Notes: a model not told the origin generated them from the letters alone. 64,000 nucleotides of DNA from Allobosea sp. Root381 (GCF_001429395.1 NZ_LMJT01000041.1:30387-94386); one strand, 5' to 3'; counted from the stretch's first letter, positions 39,902 to 48,716 are shown. Made by a program: numbers and translations.

Positions 39902-40035
39902 CGGGAGTTCGGCCGCCGCCGGCTTGCCGCGGCGACCGTCAAAACGAGATCGGAGGGGCGCCTGCCTCTCCGGATGGATGGCGAGACTTGGTCACGTCCC
40001 CACCCACCCGTCCCTAAGGCCGGGTTTCGCCACAG

Positions 40036-40061
40036 GGCCGGCCCCCTCCCCGGGGCCGGCC
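40036..40061 (+). terminator. Probable terminator between convergent genes
   Basis: 10-bp perfect stem GGCCGGCCCC/GGGGCCGGCC with a 6-base loop; CTTTT follows about 6 bases later and TCTCTTTT further on. Confidence 0.55.
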
Positions 40062-40081
40062 TGCCGCTTTTCGGTCTCTTT

Positions 40082-40612
40082 TCAGTCCAGCCGCACCAGG
40101 CCGGCGGCGAACTGCTTCCAGCGCGCGGCATAGCCGCGAGCCGTGGCGGCAATACCGGCGGCTGCCGCCTCGTCCAGCGTGCGGATCGCACGGGCCGGCG
40201 AGCCGACGATCAGCGAGTTGTCCGGGAATTCCTTGCCTTCGGTGACGAGCGCATTGGCGCCGACCAGGCTGTTGCGGCCGATCCGGGCGCCGTTCAGCAC
40301 GGTCGCGCCCATCCCGACCAGACTGTTCTCGCCGATGATGCAGCCATGCAGGATGGCACGGTGGCCGATGGTGCAGCCTTCCCCGACCACCAACGGATAG
40401 CCCATGTCGGTATGCATCACGCAGCCTTCCTGGACGTTGCTGCCGGCACGGATCTCGATCCACTCGTTGTCGCCGCGCAGCACGCTGCCGAACCAGATGC
40501 CGACATCGGCGCCAACACGGATCTTGCCGATGAGATGCGCATCCGGAGCCAGCCACCATTCTCCGGCCGGCGGCGTTTCGGGCTTCAGTCCATCGAGCGA
40601 GTAGAGCGGCAT
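40082..40612 (-). CDS. Gamma-carbonic anhydrase-like hexapeptide-repeat protein
   Basis: A 176-residue left-handed beta-helix protein. Hexapeptide turns run through the sequence (IGKIRVGADVGIWFGSVLRG, IGENSLVGMGATVLNGARIG). The three His ligands expected for zinc are visible as MHTDMGYP and IGHRAILHG. Members include PaaY/YrdA-like gamma-carbonic anhydrases or CoA-related enzymes. The C-terminal helix (AAAAGIAATARGYAARWKQF) is normal. ATG at 40612 has GAAGG 9 bp upstream; ATG 40621 would directly abut it. Confidence 0.92.
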   Translation of the reverse strand: MPLYSLDGLKPETPPAGEWWLAPDAHLIGKIRVGADVGIWFGSVLRGDNEWIEIRAGSNVQEGCVMHTDMGYPLVVGEGCTIGHRAILHGCIIGENSLVGMGATVLNGARIGRNSLVGANALVTEGKEFPDNSLIVGSPARAIRTLDEAAAAGIAATARGYAARWKQFAAGLVRLD

Positions 40613-40672
40613 GTCAGGCATCCTTCAGGCACGGGCGGCCCCGACAGGAGTGGCCGGCTCACGCCGTTGCCG

Positions 40673-40999
40673 TCAAGTACCGACCAGATGAAGCAGGTCG
40701 AGCACGACACGCCCGCTGGCGATGCTCCAGATCGAGGCGACCATCCCGGCCAGCATCACGAACATGAAGGGCCGCCCCTCGCCCCGCCGGCTGCGCGCCG
40801 TGTTGCGCAGGATCAGGAAGGGCGCGCAGAAGACCACCACCGGAACGCTCGCCACCGCCGCCAGCCCGCCCGACCGGAGCAGTTCGAAATCGACGCGCTG
40901 CGCCGTGAACAGCTCGAAGGCGCTGGCCAGCAAGCCCGCGAAGGCAAGACCGATGAACAGCGATTGAAGCGCTTCGTGCGCAACGGGGTCGATCGACAC
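40673..40999 (-). CDS. Small membrane protein (DUF6949-like)
   Basis: A 108-residue protein with three hydrophobic segments (LFIGLAFAGLLASAFELF, GGLAAVASVPVVVFCAPFLI and FMFVMLAGMVASIWSIASG). The order and size resemble an uncharacterised membrane family of Hyphomicrobiales (DUF6949). The RRGEGRPFMF segment is a probable cytoplasmic loop. It lies 60 bp upstream of the gamma-carbonic anhydrase gene on the same strand and may be co-transcribed. Role unknown. Confidence 0.65.
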   Translation of the reverse strand: MSIDPVAHEALQSLFIGLAFAGLLASAFELFTAQRVDFELLRSGGLAAVASVPVVVFCAPFLILRNTARSRRGEGRPFMFVMLAGMVASIWSIASGRVVLDLLHLVGT

Positions 41000-41158
41000 G
41001 GGCGCAGATCCCCAAGGGTGATGGCCCGGAGCCTGCCGTATGGTTTATGAAGTGTGAAGAAGAGCCTTGAGCAATGGTTAACGTCGCGGCCGGCATGGTT
41101 TACGGGGCATTAACGCGCTGATGCTTGACTGGCGGAGCATCTCCCCAAGGCGCCGCCC

Positions 41159-41920
41159 GTGACCGCATATCACCCGCAAGACCTGATTCAGGACTCTGTC
41201 TACGACCCGGCCGCGCAGCAGAGCCTGCGCGCCCAGCACGGGGCCGGGCTGGCGCATATGGTCCGCTCGCGCCTGAAGCGCCCGCGGCCGCCGCTGCCTC
41301 GGGCGGACGGCGCGCTGCTCAAGGCGACGGCTGCGATCATGCTGGCGGGTGCGCTGATGACCGGGCTCGCCCACCATCTCACGCAACGCGGCGCGGCGAC
41401 CGAGCCTGTCGTGCAGCCGGCCCGGATCGGCGAGGTTTCGTTGATGGTGCCGCAGAATTTGACCGGCGCCGCGGAAGACGATGCCAGCCAGCTCGTCGGC
41501 ATGGTGCGCTTGCGGCTGGATTGGCCGAGCCTCGGCCCCGCGCAACCTCAGAACCGCCAGCGGCTGCTCGTGACGCTCAGCCCCCCGGACAAGGTCAACG
41601 AGCCGCAGACGCAATTATCCGTCTATGCCCGCTTCCTCACCCCGACGGTCTGGTCCAATCCCGGCGGGCTCGTGGTGCGCGGCTTCCGCAAAGGCTCGCC
41701 CTATCAGGGCGACGAGCTCTATGTCTCGGTGCCGGACGGGCGCGGTTTCGCGGCACGCTGCCCGCTCGAGAACGGCCGGCTCGATCTCGACGAGCTCTGC
41801 CGCGTCACCTTCCGGCATCGCGGCATGGATGTGAACATCCGTTTTCCGCGCGCGATCATCGCCGACTGGGAGCTGATGCTCGGCGGCGTCCGCCGCACCA
41901 TCGACGTCATGATGCGCTGA
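41159..41920 (+). CDS. Membrane-anchored protein of unknown function
   Basis: A 253-residue protein with a basic cytoplasmic N-terminus (HMVRSRLKRPRPPLPR), one membrane helix (LLKATAAIMLAGALMTGLAH, about residues 53-72) and a periplasmic domain of about 180 residues rich in beta segments (LLVTLSPPDKVNEPQTQLSV, YQGDELYVSVPDGRGFAARC) with two cysteines. GTG at 41159 with AAGG 9 bp upstream is the start. I do not recognise the family; the pattern recurs in Hyphomicrobiales. It is convergent with the DUF3126 gene. Confidence 0.72.
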   Translation: MTAYHPQDLIQDSVYDPAAQQSLRAQHGAGLAHMVRSRLKRPRPPLPRADGALLKATAAIMLAGALMTGLAHHLTQRGAATEPVVQPARIGEVSLMVPQNLTGAAEDDASQLVGMVRLRLDWPSLGPAQPQNRQRLLVTLSPPDKVNEPQTQLSVYARFLTPTVWSNPGGLVVRGFRKGSPYQGDELYVSVPDGRGFAARCPLENGRLDLDELCRVTFRHRGMDVNIRFPRAIIADWELMLGGVRRTIDVMMR

Positions 41921-41987
41921 GGCCCCGCCAGCAGCGGGAGCGCACCAGGCAGGCGGCCGAATCGGGCGCCCGCCTGCGCAAAATCCC

Positions 41988-42200
41988 TCAATCCTCGAGG
42001 TCGACGTCGAGGATCGCCATGGTGAAGTTGAACGAGCGGTCGCCGTCCTCGTCATCGACATGGATGATGCCGATGAACTCCTCGCCGAGATAGACCTCGG
42101 CCGAATCCGTCTTCTTCATCCGCGCGCGCACGCTGATGGCGTGGTTGGCGAAAGTGCGCCGCAGGTAGCCTTCGAGCTTGGCGAGTTCTGTCTTGTCCAT
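41988..42200 (-). CDS. DUF3126 family protein
   Basis: A 70-residue protein with the DUF3126 pattern LAKLEGYLRRTFANHAISVRA, then EVYLGEEFIGIIHVDDEDGDRS and FNFTMAILDVDLED. Short, acidic and cytoplasmic, it is conserved as a single gene in alphaproteobacteria, with no known function. The spacing and length match the family exactly. It stands alone, with 187 bp to the divergent serine hydrolase. Confidence 0.93.
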   Translation of the reverse strand: MDKTELAKLEGYLRRTFANHAISVRARMKKTDSAEVYLGEEFIGIIHVDDEDGDRSFNFTMAILDVDLED

Positions 42201-42387
42201 GGTCTCTCGTCCTTATCGGTTGGCGGGAGCGATGCCATGATGGGGCCGGGAGGGCAAGCAAAAGGCTGTTCGGCCCCTGCCCCGCCGCCCGTTCCCGCGT
42301 CGCGCCTGGCCCGCATGGCGAGGGCCGCCGCACCGCACTGCCGCGCGCGGCATGATCGTGCCATCTTGCGCGCACCCGCGACCGCCG

Positions 42388-43782
42388 ATGACGGATACCC
42401 TCATGACGCCCTGGCTTCCCGCTGCCCTGAACTATGTCTCGAGCTGGCTTGCCTACCAGCTTCGCCACCACGGCCAGCCAGGCTGCTCGGTGGCGATCGC
42501 CAGCGGCCAGGAGGTCGTGCTGGAAGCGGCCTTCGGCAGCGCCGATCTGGCCACGGGCGAGCCGCTGACGCCGCGTCACGGCTTCCGAATCGCATCCCAT
42601 TCCAAGACCTTCACGTCGGTCGGCATCCTGCGCCTCGCCGAAACCGGAAGGCTGCGGCTCGACGATGCCGTCGGGACCTATGTGAGTGGGCTGCATCCCG
42701 AGGTCGCGGCGCTCACCCTGACGCAGCTCCTCTCCAACAGCGGCGGGCTGACCCGGGACGGCGCCGACAACGGCCAGTTCCGTGACCGCAAGCCCTTCCT
42801 CCGCAAGGCCGAACTGCTGGCCGACCTCGCCTTGCCGCCCGTCCTGCCGTCCTCGCAGCGCTTCAAATACTCCAATCACGGCTTCGGCCTGCTCGGCCTG
42901 GTCATCGCTTCCGTCACCGGCGAGAGCTATGACGACTGGATCTCCGAGAATGTCGTCGCCGCTGCCGGCCTGACCGAGGCCGAGCCGGACATCGACCGCT
43001 GGGCGCCGCGGCCGCGCGCCAAGGGCCATAGCGGCCAGCTGCCGCTCGGGCGCCGCATCGTCATTCCGGCCGACAGCCCCGGCAACGACATGGCTTCAGC
43101 CACCGGCTTCGTCGGCACCGCGGCCGATGTCGTGCGCTTCTTTTCGCAGCTCTCGCCCAAGGCCGAGCGCAGCATCCTGTCCCCGCAAAGCCGCCGCGAG
43201 ATGAGCCGCCGCCTCTGGCCGGACTCGGAGAGCGAGCTCGGCCGCCATTACGGCCTGGGCACGATCTCCGGCGGCGACGGCGACTGGGCCTGGTTCGGCC
43301 ATTCCGGCGGCTTCCAGGGCGTCATCACCCGCACGGCCATCCTGACCGAACAGGGCCTGACGATCTCGGTGCTGACCAATGCCGTCGACGGCCTCGCCCA
43401 TCCCTGGCTCGACGGCATCATCCACATCCTGAAGCGCTTCTCGAAGCTCGGCGCCCCCACGCCGGCGACGGAAGCCTGGTCGGGCCGCTGGTGGTCGCTC
43501 TGGGGCGTCATCGATCTCGTGCCCTTCGCCGACAAGGTGCTCTGTGCCAATCCGGCGCTGTTTGCGCCCTTCTTCGATGCCCCCGAGATCAAGCTCGAGG
43601 GGCCCGATCTCGGGCGGATCGCGAAGGCTTCCGGGTTCAGCAGCCCCGGAGAGACCTGCCGCCTCGTCCGCGGCACCGACGGCAAGGTCGCCTCCGTCCA
43701 GATCGCCGGGGGGCATCTGCTAACCGAGGCGGAGCTCCAGGCCGAGATGACCGAGCGCTACGGCCAGCAGGCTTCCGCCTAG
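42388..43782 (+). CDS. Serine hydrolase of the beta-lactamase/PBP4* family
   Basis: A 464-residue class C-like serine hydrolase. The catalytic motifs are SxxK at Ser70-Lys73 (RIASHSKTFT), YxN in FKYSNHGFGLLG and HxG in WFGHSGGFQG. There is no obvious signal peptide, and the C-terminal ~110 residues form a separate beta domain (SGRWWSLWGVIDLVPFADKV). Substrate may be an ester, amide or D-amino peptide; resistance to beta-lactams is not implied. ATG at 42388 was chosen over an upstream ATG (42352) because homology-like sequence starts there. Confidence 0.87.
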   Translation: MTDTLMTPWLPAALNYVSSWLAYQLRHHGQPGCSVAIASGQEVVLEAAFGSADLATGEPLTPRHGFRIASHSKTFTSVGILRLAETGRLRLDDAVGTYVSGLHPEVAALTLTQLLSNSGGLTRDGADNGQFRDRKPFLRKAELLADLALPPVLPSSQRFKYSNHGFGLLGLVIASVTGESYDDWISENVVAAAGLTEAEPDIDRWAPRPRAKGHSGQLPLGRRIVIPADSPGNDMASATGFVGTAADVVRFFSQLSPKAERSILSPQSRREMSRRLWPDSESELGRHYGLGTISGGDGDWAWFGHSGGFQGVITRTAILTEQGLTISVLTNAVDGLAHPWLDGIIHILKRFSKLGAPTPATEAWSGRWWSLWGVIDLVPFADKVLCANPALFAPFFDAPEIKLEGPDLGRIAKASGFSSPGETCRLVRGTDGKVASVQIAGGHLLTEAELQAEMTERYGQQASA

Positions 43783-43855
43783 GCGCCAGCCGCCACACCG
43801 ACGATGCCACGCATTCGCCGCCTTCGCCCCCGATCTTCTCGGCGAGGGCCAGCGG

Positions 43856-44197
43856 ATGCGTGTCGTCGCCTCGATCGCCATGGCAGGTCTTGTCGCCTTG
43901 GGAGCCTCGCAGCCGCGCGCCCATCAGGCTCCGATGGGCTGGGACTATCCATATCACTGCTGCTCTGGCGCCGACTGCGCCCAGATCGAGGCCGAGGCCG
44001 TGCGGGAAAGCCCTTATGGCTTCGTCGTCACGATCCTCCCCGGCGAGCATCCGATGTGGCCAACCGAGCGGCGCAAGAGCCTCACCGTTTACGTCCCCTA
44101 TGATAAGGCGACCGCCTCCCCCGACGGGCGCTGGCACCTCTGCATCAACGATGCGGGCGATCTGCTCTGCTTCTTCGCACCGAGCGGCGATTCGTAA
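43856..44197 (+). CDS. Small exported protein, unknown
   Basis: A 113-residue protein with a short hydrophobic N-terminus (VVASIAMAGLVALGA) and a conserved-looking mature part: MGWDYPYHCCSGADCAQI, GFVVTILPGEHPMW and GRWHLCINDAGDLLCFFAP. The five cysteines probably form disulfides after export. Proteins of this type are frequent in Hyphomicrobiales but uncharacterised. The ATG at 43856 gives a signal of normal length. It lies 73 bp after the serine hydrolase. Confidence 0.75.
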   Translation: MRVVASIAMAGLVALGASQPRAHQAPMGWDYPYHCCSGADCAQIEAEAVRESPYGFVVTILPGEHPMWPTERRKSLTVYVPYDKATASPDGRWHLCINDAGDLLCFFAPSGDS

Positions 44198-44316
44198 TGC
44201 GAGACCGCCGGGCCGCTGTCCGAAATTTTGTTCGGTATCTGCTCCCGCCTTGGGTTATCCATAGGTAACCTTCCAGCGAACCAGCCTCCCAGCGCATCGA
44301 GAAGCAGGCACCGGCC

Positions 44317-45063
44317 ATGAGCCCCATCGAAGTCGGCGGCATCGCCTTCCTGTGCGTCTTCGGCGCCGCGTCGATCGGGATCCTGCTGCGGGCACGCGTG
44401 CCCGACCATCACCTGAGCGCCGACTCGCGCGACGCGATCAAGCTCGCCATCGCGGTGATCGGCACGCTGTCGGCGCTGGCGCTCGGCCTGCTGATCGCCT
44501 CGGCGAAGCGCTCCTTCGACGAGGCCGGCCAGGAATTGCGGACGACCGCGGCGCATATCGTCCTGCTCGACCGGGTGCTGGCGCATTACGGGTCGGACAT
44601 CGCCGCGACACGCACCACGCTGCGAGTCCTGCTCGAGGGTCGTCTCCGCGAAGGCCGCGCCGAGGACCAGCGCGTGGTGAGCGACGGAATGGACATCGAG
44701 CCGGTGCAGGATGCGCTGCGCGGCCTTGCTCCCCAGACCGACGCCCAGCGCTGGCTCCAGATCCGGGCGCTCAATCTGACCGCCCAGATCGCCGAGGCAC
44801 GCTGGATGCGCACGGAAACGGAAGTGTCCGGCTTCCCATCGGCCTTCCTCGCCTTCCTGATCGTCTGGCTGACCCTGCTCTTCGGCTCGTTCGGCCTGCT
44901 GGCGCCACCCAACGCCACGGTCATCGCGATCTTCCTGGTCTGCGCGCTCGCGATCACCGGAGGGCTCGTCCTGATCATCGACATGGATCATCCCTATCTC
45001 GGCATGATCCAGGTCTCCGACGCGCCGCTGCACCGGGCGCTGGAACGGCTCGGCCGCCCTTAG
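44317..45063 (+). CDS. DUF4239 (bestrophin-like) membrane protein
   Basis: A 248-residue membrane protein. Helices are at about 6-24 (GGIAFLCVFGAASIGILL), 43-62 (IAVIGTLSALALGLLIASAK) and two C-terminal ones (AFLAFLIVWLTLLFGSFGLL and VIAIFLVCALAITGGLVLII) followed by DMDHPYLGMIQVS, the family ending. A long cytoplasmic helical loop lies between. DUF4239 proteins resemble bestrophin-type channels but are uncharacterised. A DnaA-box-like TTATCCATA (44255) lies upstream, which may be incidental. Confidence 0.85.
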   Translation: MSPIEVGGIAFLCVFGAASIGILLRARVPDHHLSADSRDAIKLAIAVIGTLSALALGLLIASAKRSFDEAGQELRTTAAHIVLLDRVLAHYGSDIAATRTTLRVLLEGRLREGRAEDQRVVSDGMDIEPVQDALRGLAPQTDAQRWLQIRALNLTAQIAEARWMRTETEVSGFPSAFLAFLIVWLTLLFGSFGLLAPPNATVIAIFLVCALAITGGLVLIIDMDHPYLGMIQVSDAPLHRALERLGRP

Positions 45064-45085
45064 AGCGGTGCGCGCGCCCGACAGG

Positions 45086-46414
45086 TCACCGCATGTAATG
45101 CAGCTCCCGGAAGCGCGAGCGGAATGCGGTCACGTCGGCCGCGACCGCCGCGGCCGGCCGCGAACCGTTCAGGCCTTCGGCGATGTAGCGGGCCAGTTCC
45201 GGCATGTCGGCCGGCGCCATGCCGAAGCGCACGATCTCCGGCGTCCCGAGCCTGAGACCGTTCACGTCGCCGGCAACCTCGGCCAGCGGCAGGCCGATGC
45301 CGCAGCTCAGGATGTTGACCTGCCGCAGGCGCTTCGCCGCCGCCTGCCCGCCGCCATAGGGCGCCGCCTCGATGGCGAACTGGTGCGAGGCGGTGATGCC
45401 GCGGTCGCGCGCGAACACCGGGATCTGGTGCTCGACCAGGGCCTGCGCCAACGCCTGCGCCGTCTGCGCCATCATCGCGGCGTAAGCCCGCCCATGTGCC
45501 TTCCAGTCGAGCAGCGTGATCGCCAGCGAGGCCGACTTCGCCGCATCGAAATTGGCTGTCAGGCCGGGATAGGCCACCGCATCGAGCCGGCGCGCGATCT
45601 CGGCGTCATTGGTGACGATCAGCCCCGATGGCGGCCCGCCCAGGCTCTTGTAGGTGCTCATCGTCATGAGGTGAGCGCCCTCTTCCAGCGGCTGCTGCCA
45701 GCCCTGGCCGGCGATCATGCCCGACATATGCGCCGCATCGAACAGCACCAGCGCACCGACCTCGTCGGCGATGGCGCGGATCTCGCGGATCGGATGCGCG
45801 AAGAGATTGAGGCTGCCGCCGATGCTGATCAGCTTGGGCTGCAGCCGCAACGCATCCTCCCGCAGCCGCGCGATGTCGACCGTATAGTTCACTGGATCAA
45901 CCGGGGCGGGATGCGTGACGATGCCGTAGAGCCCGGCCGCGCCGGCGCCGTGATGGGTGACATGCCCGCCGATCTCGCCCGGCGGCGCGATGATGCAGTC
46001 GCCCGGCTTGGCCGCGACCATGAAGGCATAGAGATTGGCGATCGCGCCGGAGGGCACGCGGATCTCGGCATATTTCGCGCCGAAGACCTCGGCCGCGAGT
46101 TCGGCGGCGATGACCTCGATCTGCTCGATCGCCTCCAGCCCCATCTCGTATTTGTCGCCCGGATAGCCGAGCGACGGCCTCGCGCCCAGCCCGGCGGCCA
46201 GCGCCGCCTCCGCCTTCGGGTTCATCACATTGGTGGCGGGGTTCAGGTTGACGCAGTCACGCTCGTGGATCGCCCGGTTCTCCACCGTCAGCGCGCCGAT
46301 CCGCGCCTCGATCGCATCCAGCGACAGGCCCGCGACGCCGGCGGCGACCTCCAGAACATAGTCCTCGCTCGGTTGCGGAACCCAGTCGCGCCTGCCCAGA
46401 GCCGTCATCGTCAT
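45086..46414 (-). CDS. Serine hydroxymethyltransferase-like PLP enzyme (alpha-methylserine aldolase candidate)
   Basis: A 442-residue fold-type I PLP enzyme of the SHMT family. The PLP-binding lysine is in MSTYKSLGGPPSG (normal SHMT: TTHKTLRGPRGG), and other core motifs are changed too (VPSGAIANLYAFMVA, GGHVTHHGAGAAG, LFDAAHMSGMIAG). These changes show it is a paralogue, not housekeeping GlyA. Enzymes of this family include alpha-methylserine hydroxymethyltransferases and aldolases, reported from Bosea among others, which makes that role attractive. It is divergent from a LysR regulator with dyads between. Substrate unproven. Confidence 0.85.
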   Translation of the reverse strand: MTMTALGRRDWVPQPSEDYVLEVAAGVAGLSLDAIEARIGALTVENRAIHERDCVNLNPATNVMNPKAEAALAAGLGARPSLGYPGDKYEMGLEAIEQIEVIAAELAAEVFGAKYAEIRVPSGAIANLYAFMVAAKPGDCIIAPPGEIGGHVTHHGAGAAGLYGIVTHPAPVDPVNYTVDIARLREDALRLQPKLISIGGSLNLFAHPIREIRAIADEVGALVLFDAAHMSGMIAGQGWQQPLEEGAHLMTMSTYKSLGGPPSGLIVTNDAEIARRLDAVAYPGLTANFDAAKSASLAITLLDWKAHGRAYAAMMAQTAQALAQALVEHQIPVFARDRGITASHQFAIEAAPYGGGQAAAKRLRQVNILSCGIGLPLAEVAGDVNGLRLGTPEIVRFGMAPADMPELARYIAEGLNGSRPAAAVAADVTAFRSRFRELHYMR

Positions 46415-46432
46415 CTCTCCCGAAAGAACGCG

Positions 46433-46497
46433 TGATCGCGTTCTCGATCAATCGTTTAGAGGCGCATTCACCGATCAGGTCGCTTCAACCTGATCGG
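46433..46497. promoter_or_regulatory. Two dyads between the SHMT-like gene and the LysR gene
   Basis: TGATCG-N6-CGATCA (46433-46450) and the perfect 9-bp dyad CCGATCAGG-N9-CCTGATCGG (46471-46497). They could be LysR-type operators; the second may also be a dispersed repeat, since similar sequences occur in rhizobial intergenic DNA. A further GC-rich dyad (TTTGCGC/GCGCAAA) lies near 46548-46566. Confidence 0.5.
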
Positions 46498-46624
46498 ATC
46501 CGGCTCCAGGCGCGAAAACCCTTCCACAATCCACCGCATCAGAGCGGTTTGCGCAGCGTCGCGCAAACGAGTAATCCTCGCTCCGAGGCCGAGAAATTCT
46601 CACCCTTTTCGCCGGACTTGCCCC

Positions 46625-47515
46625 ATGCCCGTCAAGCCGCCGCGGCCGCGCCTGCCGTCCCTCAACGCGCTGCGCGCCTTCGAGGCGGCGGCGCGCTGCG
46701 AAAGCTTCGTCAAGGCGGCCGAGGAGCTCGGCGTCACCGCCGGCGCCGTGACCCAGCAGATCCGGCAGCTCGAGGCTTGGCTCGGCTTTCCGCTGTTCCG
46801 GCGGCTGGCGCAGGGCGTCGTGCCGACCGAGGCCGCGCTCTCTGCTCTGCCCCGGCTGACGCGCGGCTTCGACACGCTGGCGCAGGCGGTCCAGGGGCTG
46901 CGCGACAGCGATACGGGCCGCGCCTTCAGCATCGCCGCCCTGCCCTGCATCGCCCAGCTCTGGCTGTCGCCGCGCCTCGCCGATCTGCAGCGCAACTGGC
47001 CGCAGCTGCATGTCTCGATTTCGGCGATGGAGGAGCCGCCCGATCCCCGGCGCGACCCGCACGACCTGGCGATCTTCTACCGCGAACCGGGCACGATCCC
47101 CGGCGCCGTCTGCCTGCCCGACGAAGACACGATCCTGCCCGTCTGCAGCCCGGGCCTCGCCAGCAAGATCCGGCTGCCTGGCGATCTCGCCGGGCAGACC
47201 CTGCTGCATGATGCGGTCTGGCGCTCGGACTGGGCCCGCTGGCTCGCCTTCGCGGGCGGCGCCGCCGATGTCGATGCCGGTCGCGGCCCGCGCTTCTCGC
47301 TCTACAGCCTCGCGCTCGATGCGGCGCTGTCCGGCTCGGGCGTGCTGATGGGACGGAGCAGCCTGATCGTCGGCCATCTTCGCGACGGCCGGCTGGTCGC
47401 ACCCTTCGCGACGGCGATGCCGCTGCGCGAGCGGCTGACCTTCACCGCCTCGACGCAGGGCCGCCCGGATTCGCGGCAGGCGGAGATCGCCGCCTGGCTT
47501 GCCGCCTCGACGTAA
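46625..47515 (+). CDS. LysR-family transcriptional regulator (GcvA-like)
   Basis: A 296-residue regulator. The N-terminal winged HTH (LPSLNALRAFEAAARCESFV, KAAEELGVTAGAVTQQIRQL) is typical of the GcvA subgroup, and the C-terminal ~200 residues are a periplasmic-binding-like effector domain (DLAIFYREPGTIPGAV, LYSLALDAALSGSGVLMGR). It likely controls the divergent SHMT-like gene and itself, with a serine/glycine-type or methylserine-type effector. Location and orientation are the standard LysR arrangement. Confidence 0.93.
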   Translation: MPVKPPRPRLPSLNALRAFEAAARCESFVKAAEELGVTAGAVTQQIRQLEAWLGFPLFRRLAQGVVPTEAALSALPRLTRGFDTLAQAVQGLRDSDTGRAFSIAALPCIAQLWLSPRLADLQRNWPQLHVSISAMEEPPDPRRDPHDLAIFYREPGTIPGAVCLPDEDTILPVCSPGLASKIRLPGDLAGQTLLHDAVWRSDWARWLAFAGGAADVDAGRGPRFSLYSLALDAALSGSGVLMGRSSLIVGHLRDGRLVAPFATAMPLRERLTFTASTQGRPDSRQAEIAAWLAAST

Positions 47516-47533
47516 GAGTTGTCTGCCCCCCTC

Positions 47534-47647
47534 AGCCCTCATCCTGAGGAGCGCCGTAGGCGCGTCTCGAAGGATGCTCCAGTTGTCTCCGGAACCTCCT
47601 GGAGCATCCTTCGAGACGCCGCTCCGCGGCTCCTCAGGATGAGGGCT
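47534..47647. repeat. Large inverted repeat (114 bp)
   Basis: Outer arms AGCCCTCATCCTGAGGAGC (47534-47552) and its complement (47629-47647); inner arms GCGTCTCGAAGGATGCTCCAG-type (47562-47582 and 47599-47619), nearly perfect, with small GC loops. It matches palindromic mosaic elements dispersed in Hyphomicrobiales genomes. It lies in the convergent space between the LysR and cysE genes. Confidence 0.85.
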
Positions 47648-47678
47648 GGAGTTCTAAAGCGGACTTTGAGGGCCCCCC

Positions 47679-48530
47679 TCAGATATGGGCGCCGCAGTCG
47701 CCTTCCAGGATCTGGTCCATCGAGCGCGAGGGCTCGGCACAGCCGGCCTCGCCGACGACCTTCGCCGGAACCCCTGCCACGGTCATGTTGCGCGGCACCG
47801 GCGCGAGCACGACGGAACCGGCCGCGACGCGGCTGCACTGGCCGATCTCGATATTGCCGAGAATCTTGGCACCGGCGCCGATCAGCACGCCCTTGCGGAT
47901 CTTGGGGTGGCGGTCGCCGCCCTGCTTGCCCGTGCCGCCCAGCGTCACGCTGTGGAGCAGCGAGACATCGTCCTCGATCACCGCCGTCTCACCGACGACG
48001 AGTCCGGTGGCATGGTCGAGGAAGACGCCCTTGCCGATGCGCGCCGCGGGGTTGATGTCGGTTTGGAAGACCTCCGACGAACGGCTCTGCAGATAGAGCG
48101 CGAAATCCCGCCGGTCCCGCCGCCACAGCCAATGCGCCAGCCGGTGGCACTGCAGGGCGTGGAAGCCTTTGAAAAACAGCAGCGGCTCGAGGACGCGATA
48201 GCAGGCCGGGTCGCGGTCGAGCACCGCCACCACGTCGGCGCGCATGCCCTGGCCGATCGTCTCGTCCGCGGCGAGCGCCTCGGTAAAGGCCTGCTCGATC
48301 AGGTCCGCGGTCACGGCCGGGTGGCTGAGCCTGGCCGCGACGCGATGGCCGACCGCCGCCTCGAAGCTCGGCTGGTTCAGCACGGACGCGACAATCAGGC
48401 TGCCCAGAGACGGCTCGGCGGCGATGGCGAGCTCTGCCTCGCGCCGCAGCCTGGACCAGATCGGATCGACGCGGTCGAGGCCGGTCGCAAGATCCCGCGC
48501 TTCCGCGGCGGAACGCCCTGACGGCATCAT
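47679..48530 (-). CDS. cysE: Serine O-acetyltransferase
   Basis: A 283-residue enzyme that acetylates serine with acetyl-CoA, the first step of cysteine synthesis. An N-terminal helical domain (WSRLRREAELAIAAEPSLGS) is followed by the left-handed beta-helix with DINPAARIGKGVFLDHATGL, VVGETAVIEDDVSLLHSVTLGGTGKQGGDRHPKI and a C-terminal tail. The catalytic His/Asp pair lies in FLDHATG. Full-length form. The tail (after MTVAGVPAKVV) ends RSMDQILEGDCGAHI, close to the normal C-terminus that binds cysteine synthase. Confidence 0.95.
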   Translation of the reverse strand: MMPSGRSAAEARDLATGLDRVDPIWSRLRREAELAIAAEPSLGSLIVASVLNQPSFEAAVGHRVAARLSHPAVTADLIEQAFTEALAADETIGQGMRADVVAVLDRDPACYRVLEPLLFFKGFHALQCHRLAHWLWRRDRRDFALYLQSRSSEVFQTDINPAARIGKGVFLDHATGLVVGETAVIEDDVSLLHSVTLGGTGKQGGDRHPKIRKGVLIGAGAKILGNIEIGQCSRVAAGSVVLAPVPRNMTVAGVPAKVVGEAGCAEPSRSMDQILEGDCGAHI

Positions 48531-48716
48531 CGTTCTCCAAAAAAACCGTTCGGCGATGGCAATACTAGCACTGGATGGGACGCTCGCGCCAAAGATGATT
48601 TGCCGGCCACCATTGAATCAATCTGCGAAGCAGCGGATTCAAATTGTCAGCGGATACCCGCAAGGCCTTGGTAAATCCAAGTTTTTTCGCGAAACCGCCA
48701 CGCAAAACCTCGTTTC

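Noticed and set aside
42388..43782. Beta-lactam resistance gene
   Set aside because: The SxxK/YxN/HxG set is shared by many esterases and peptidases, and there is no export signal; resistance cannot be claimed.
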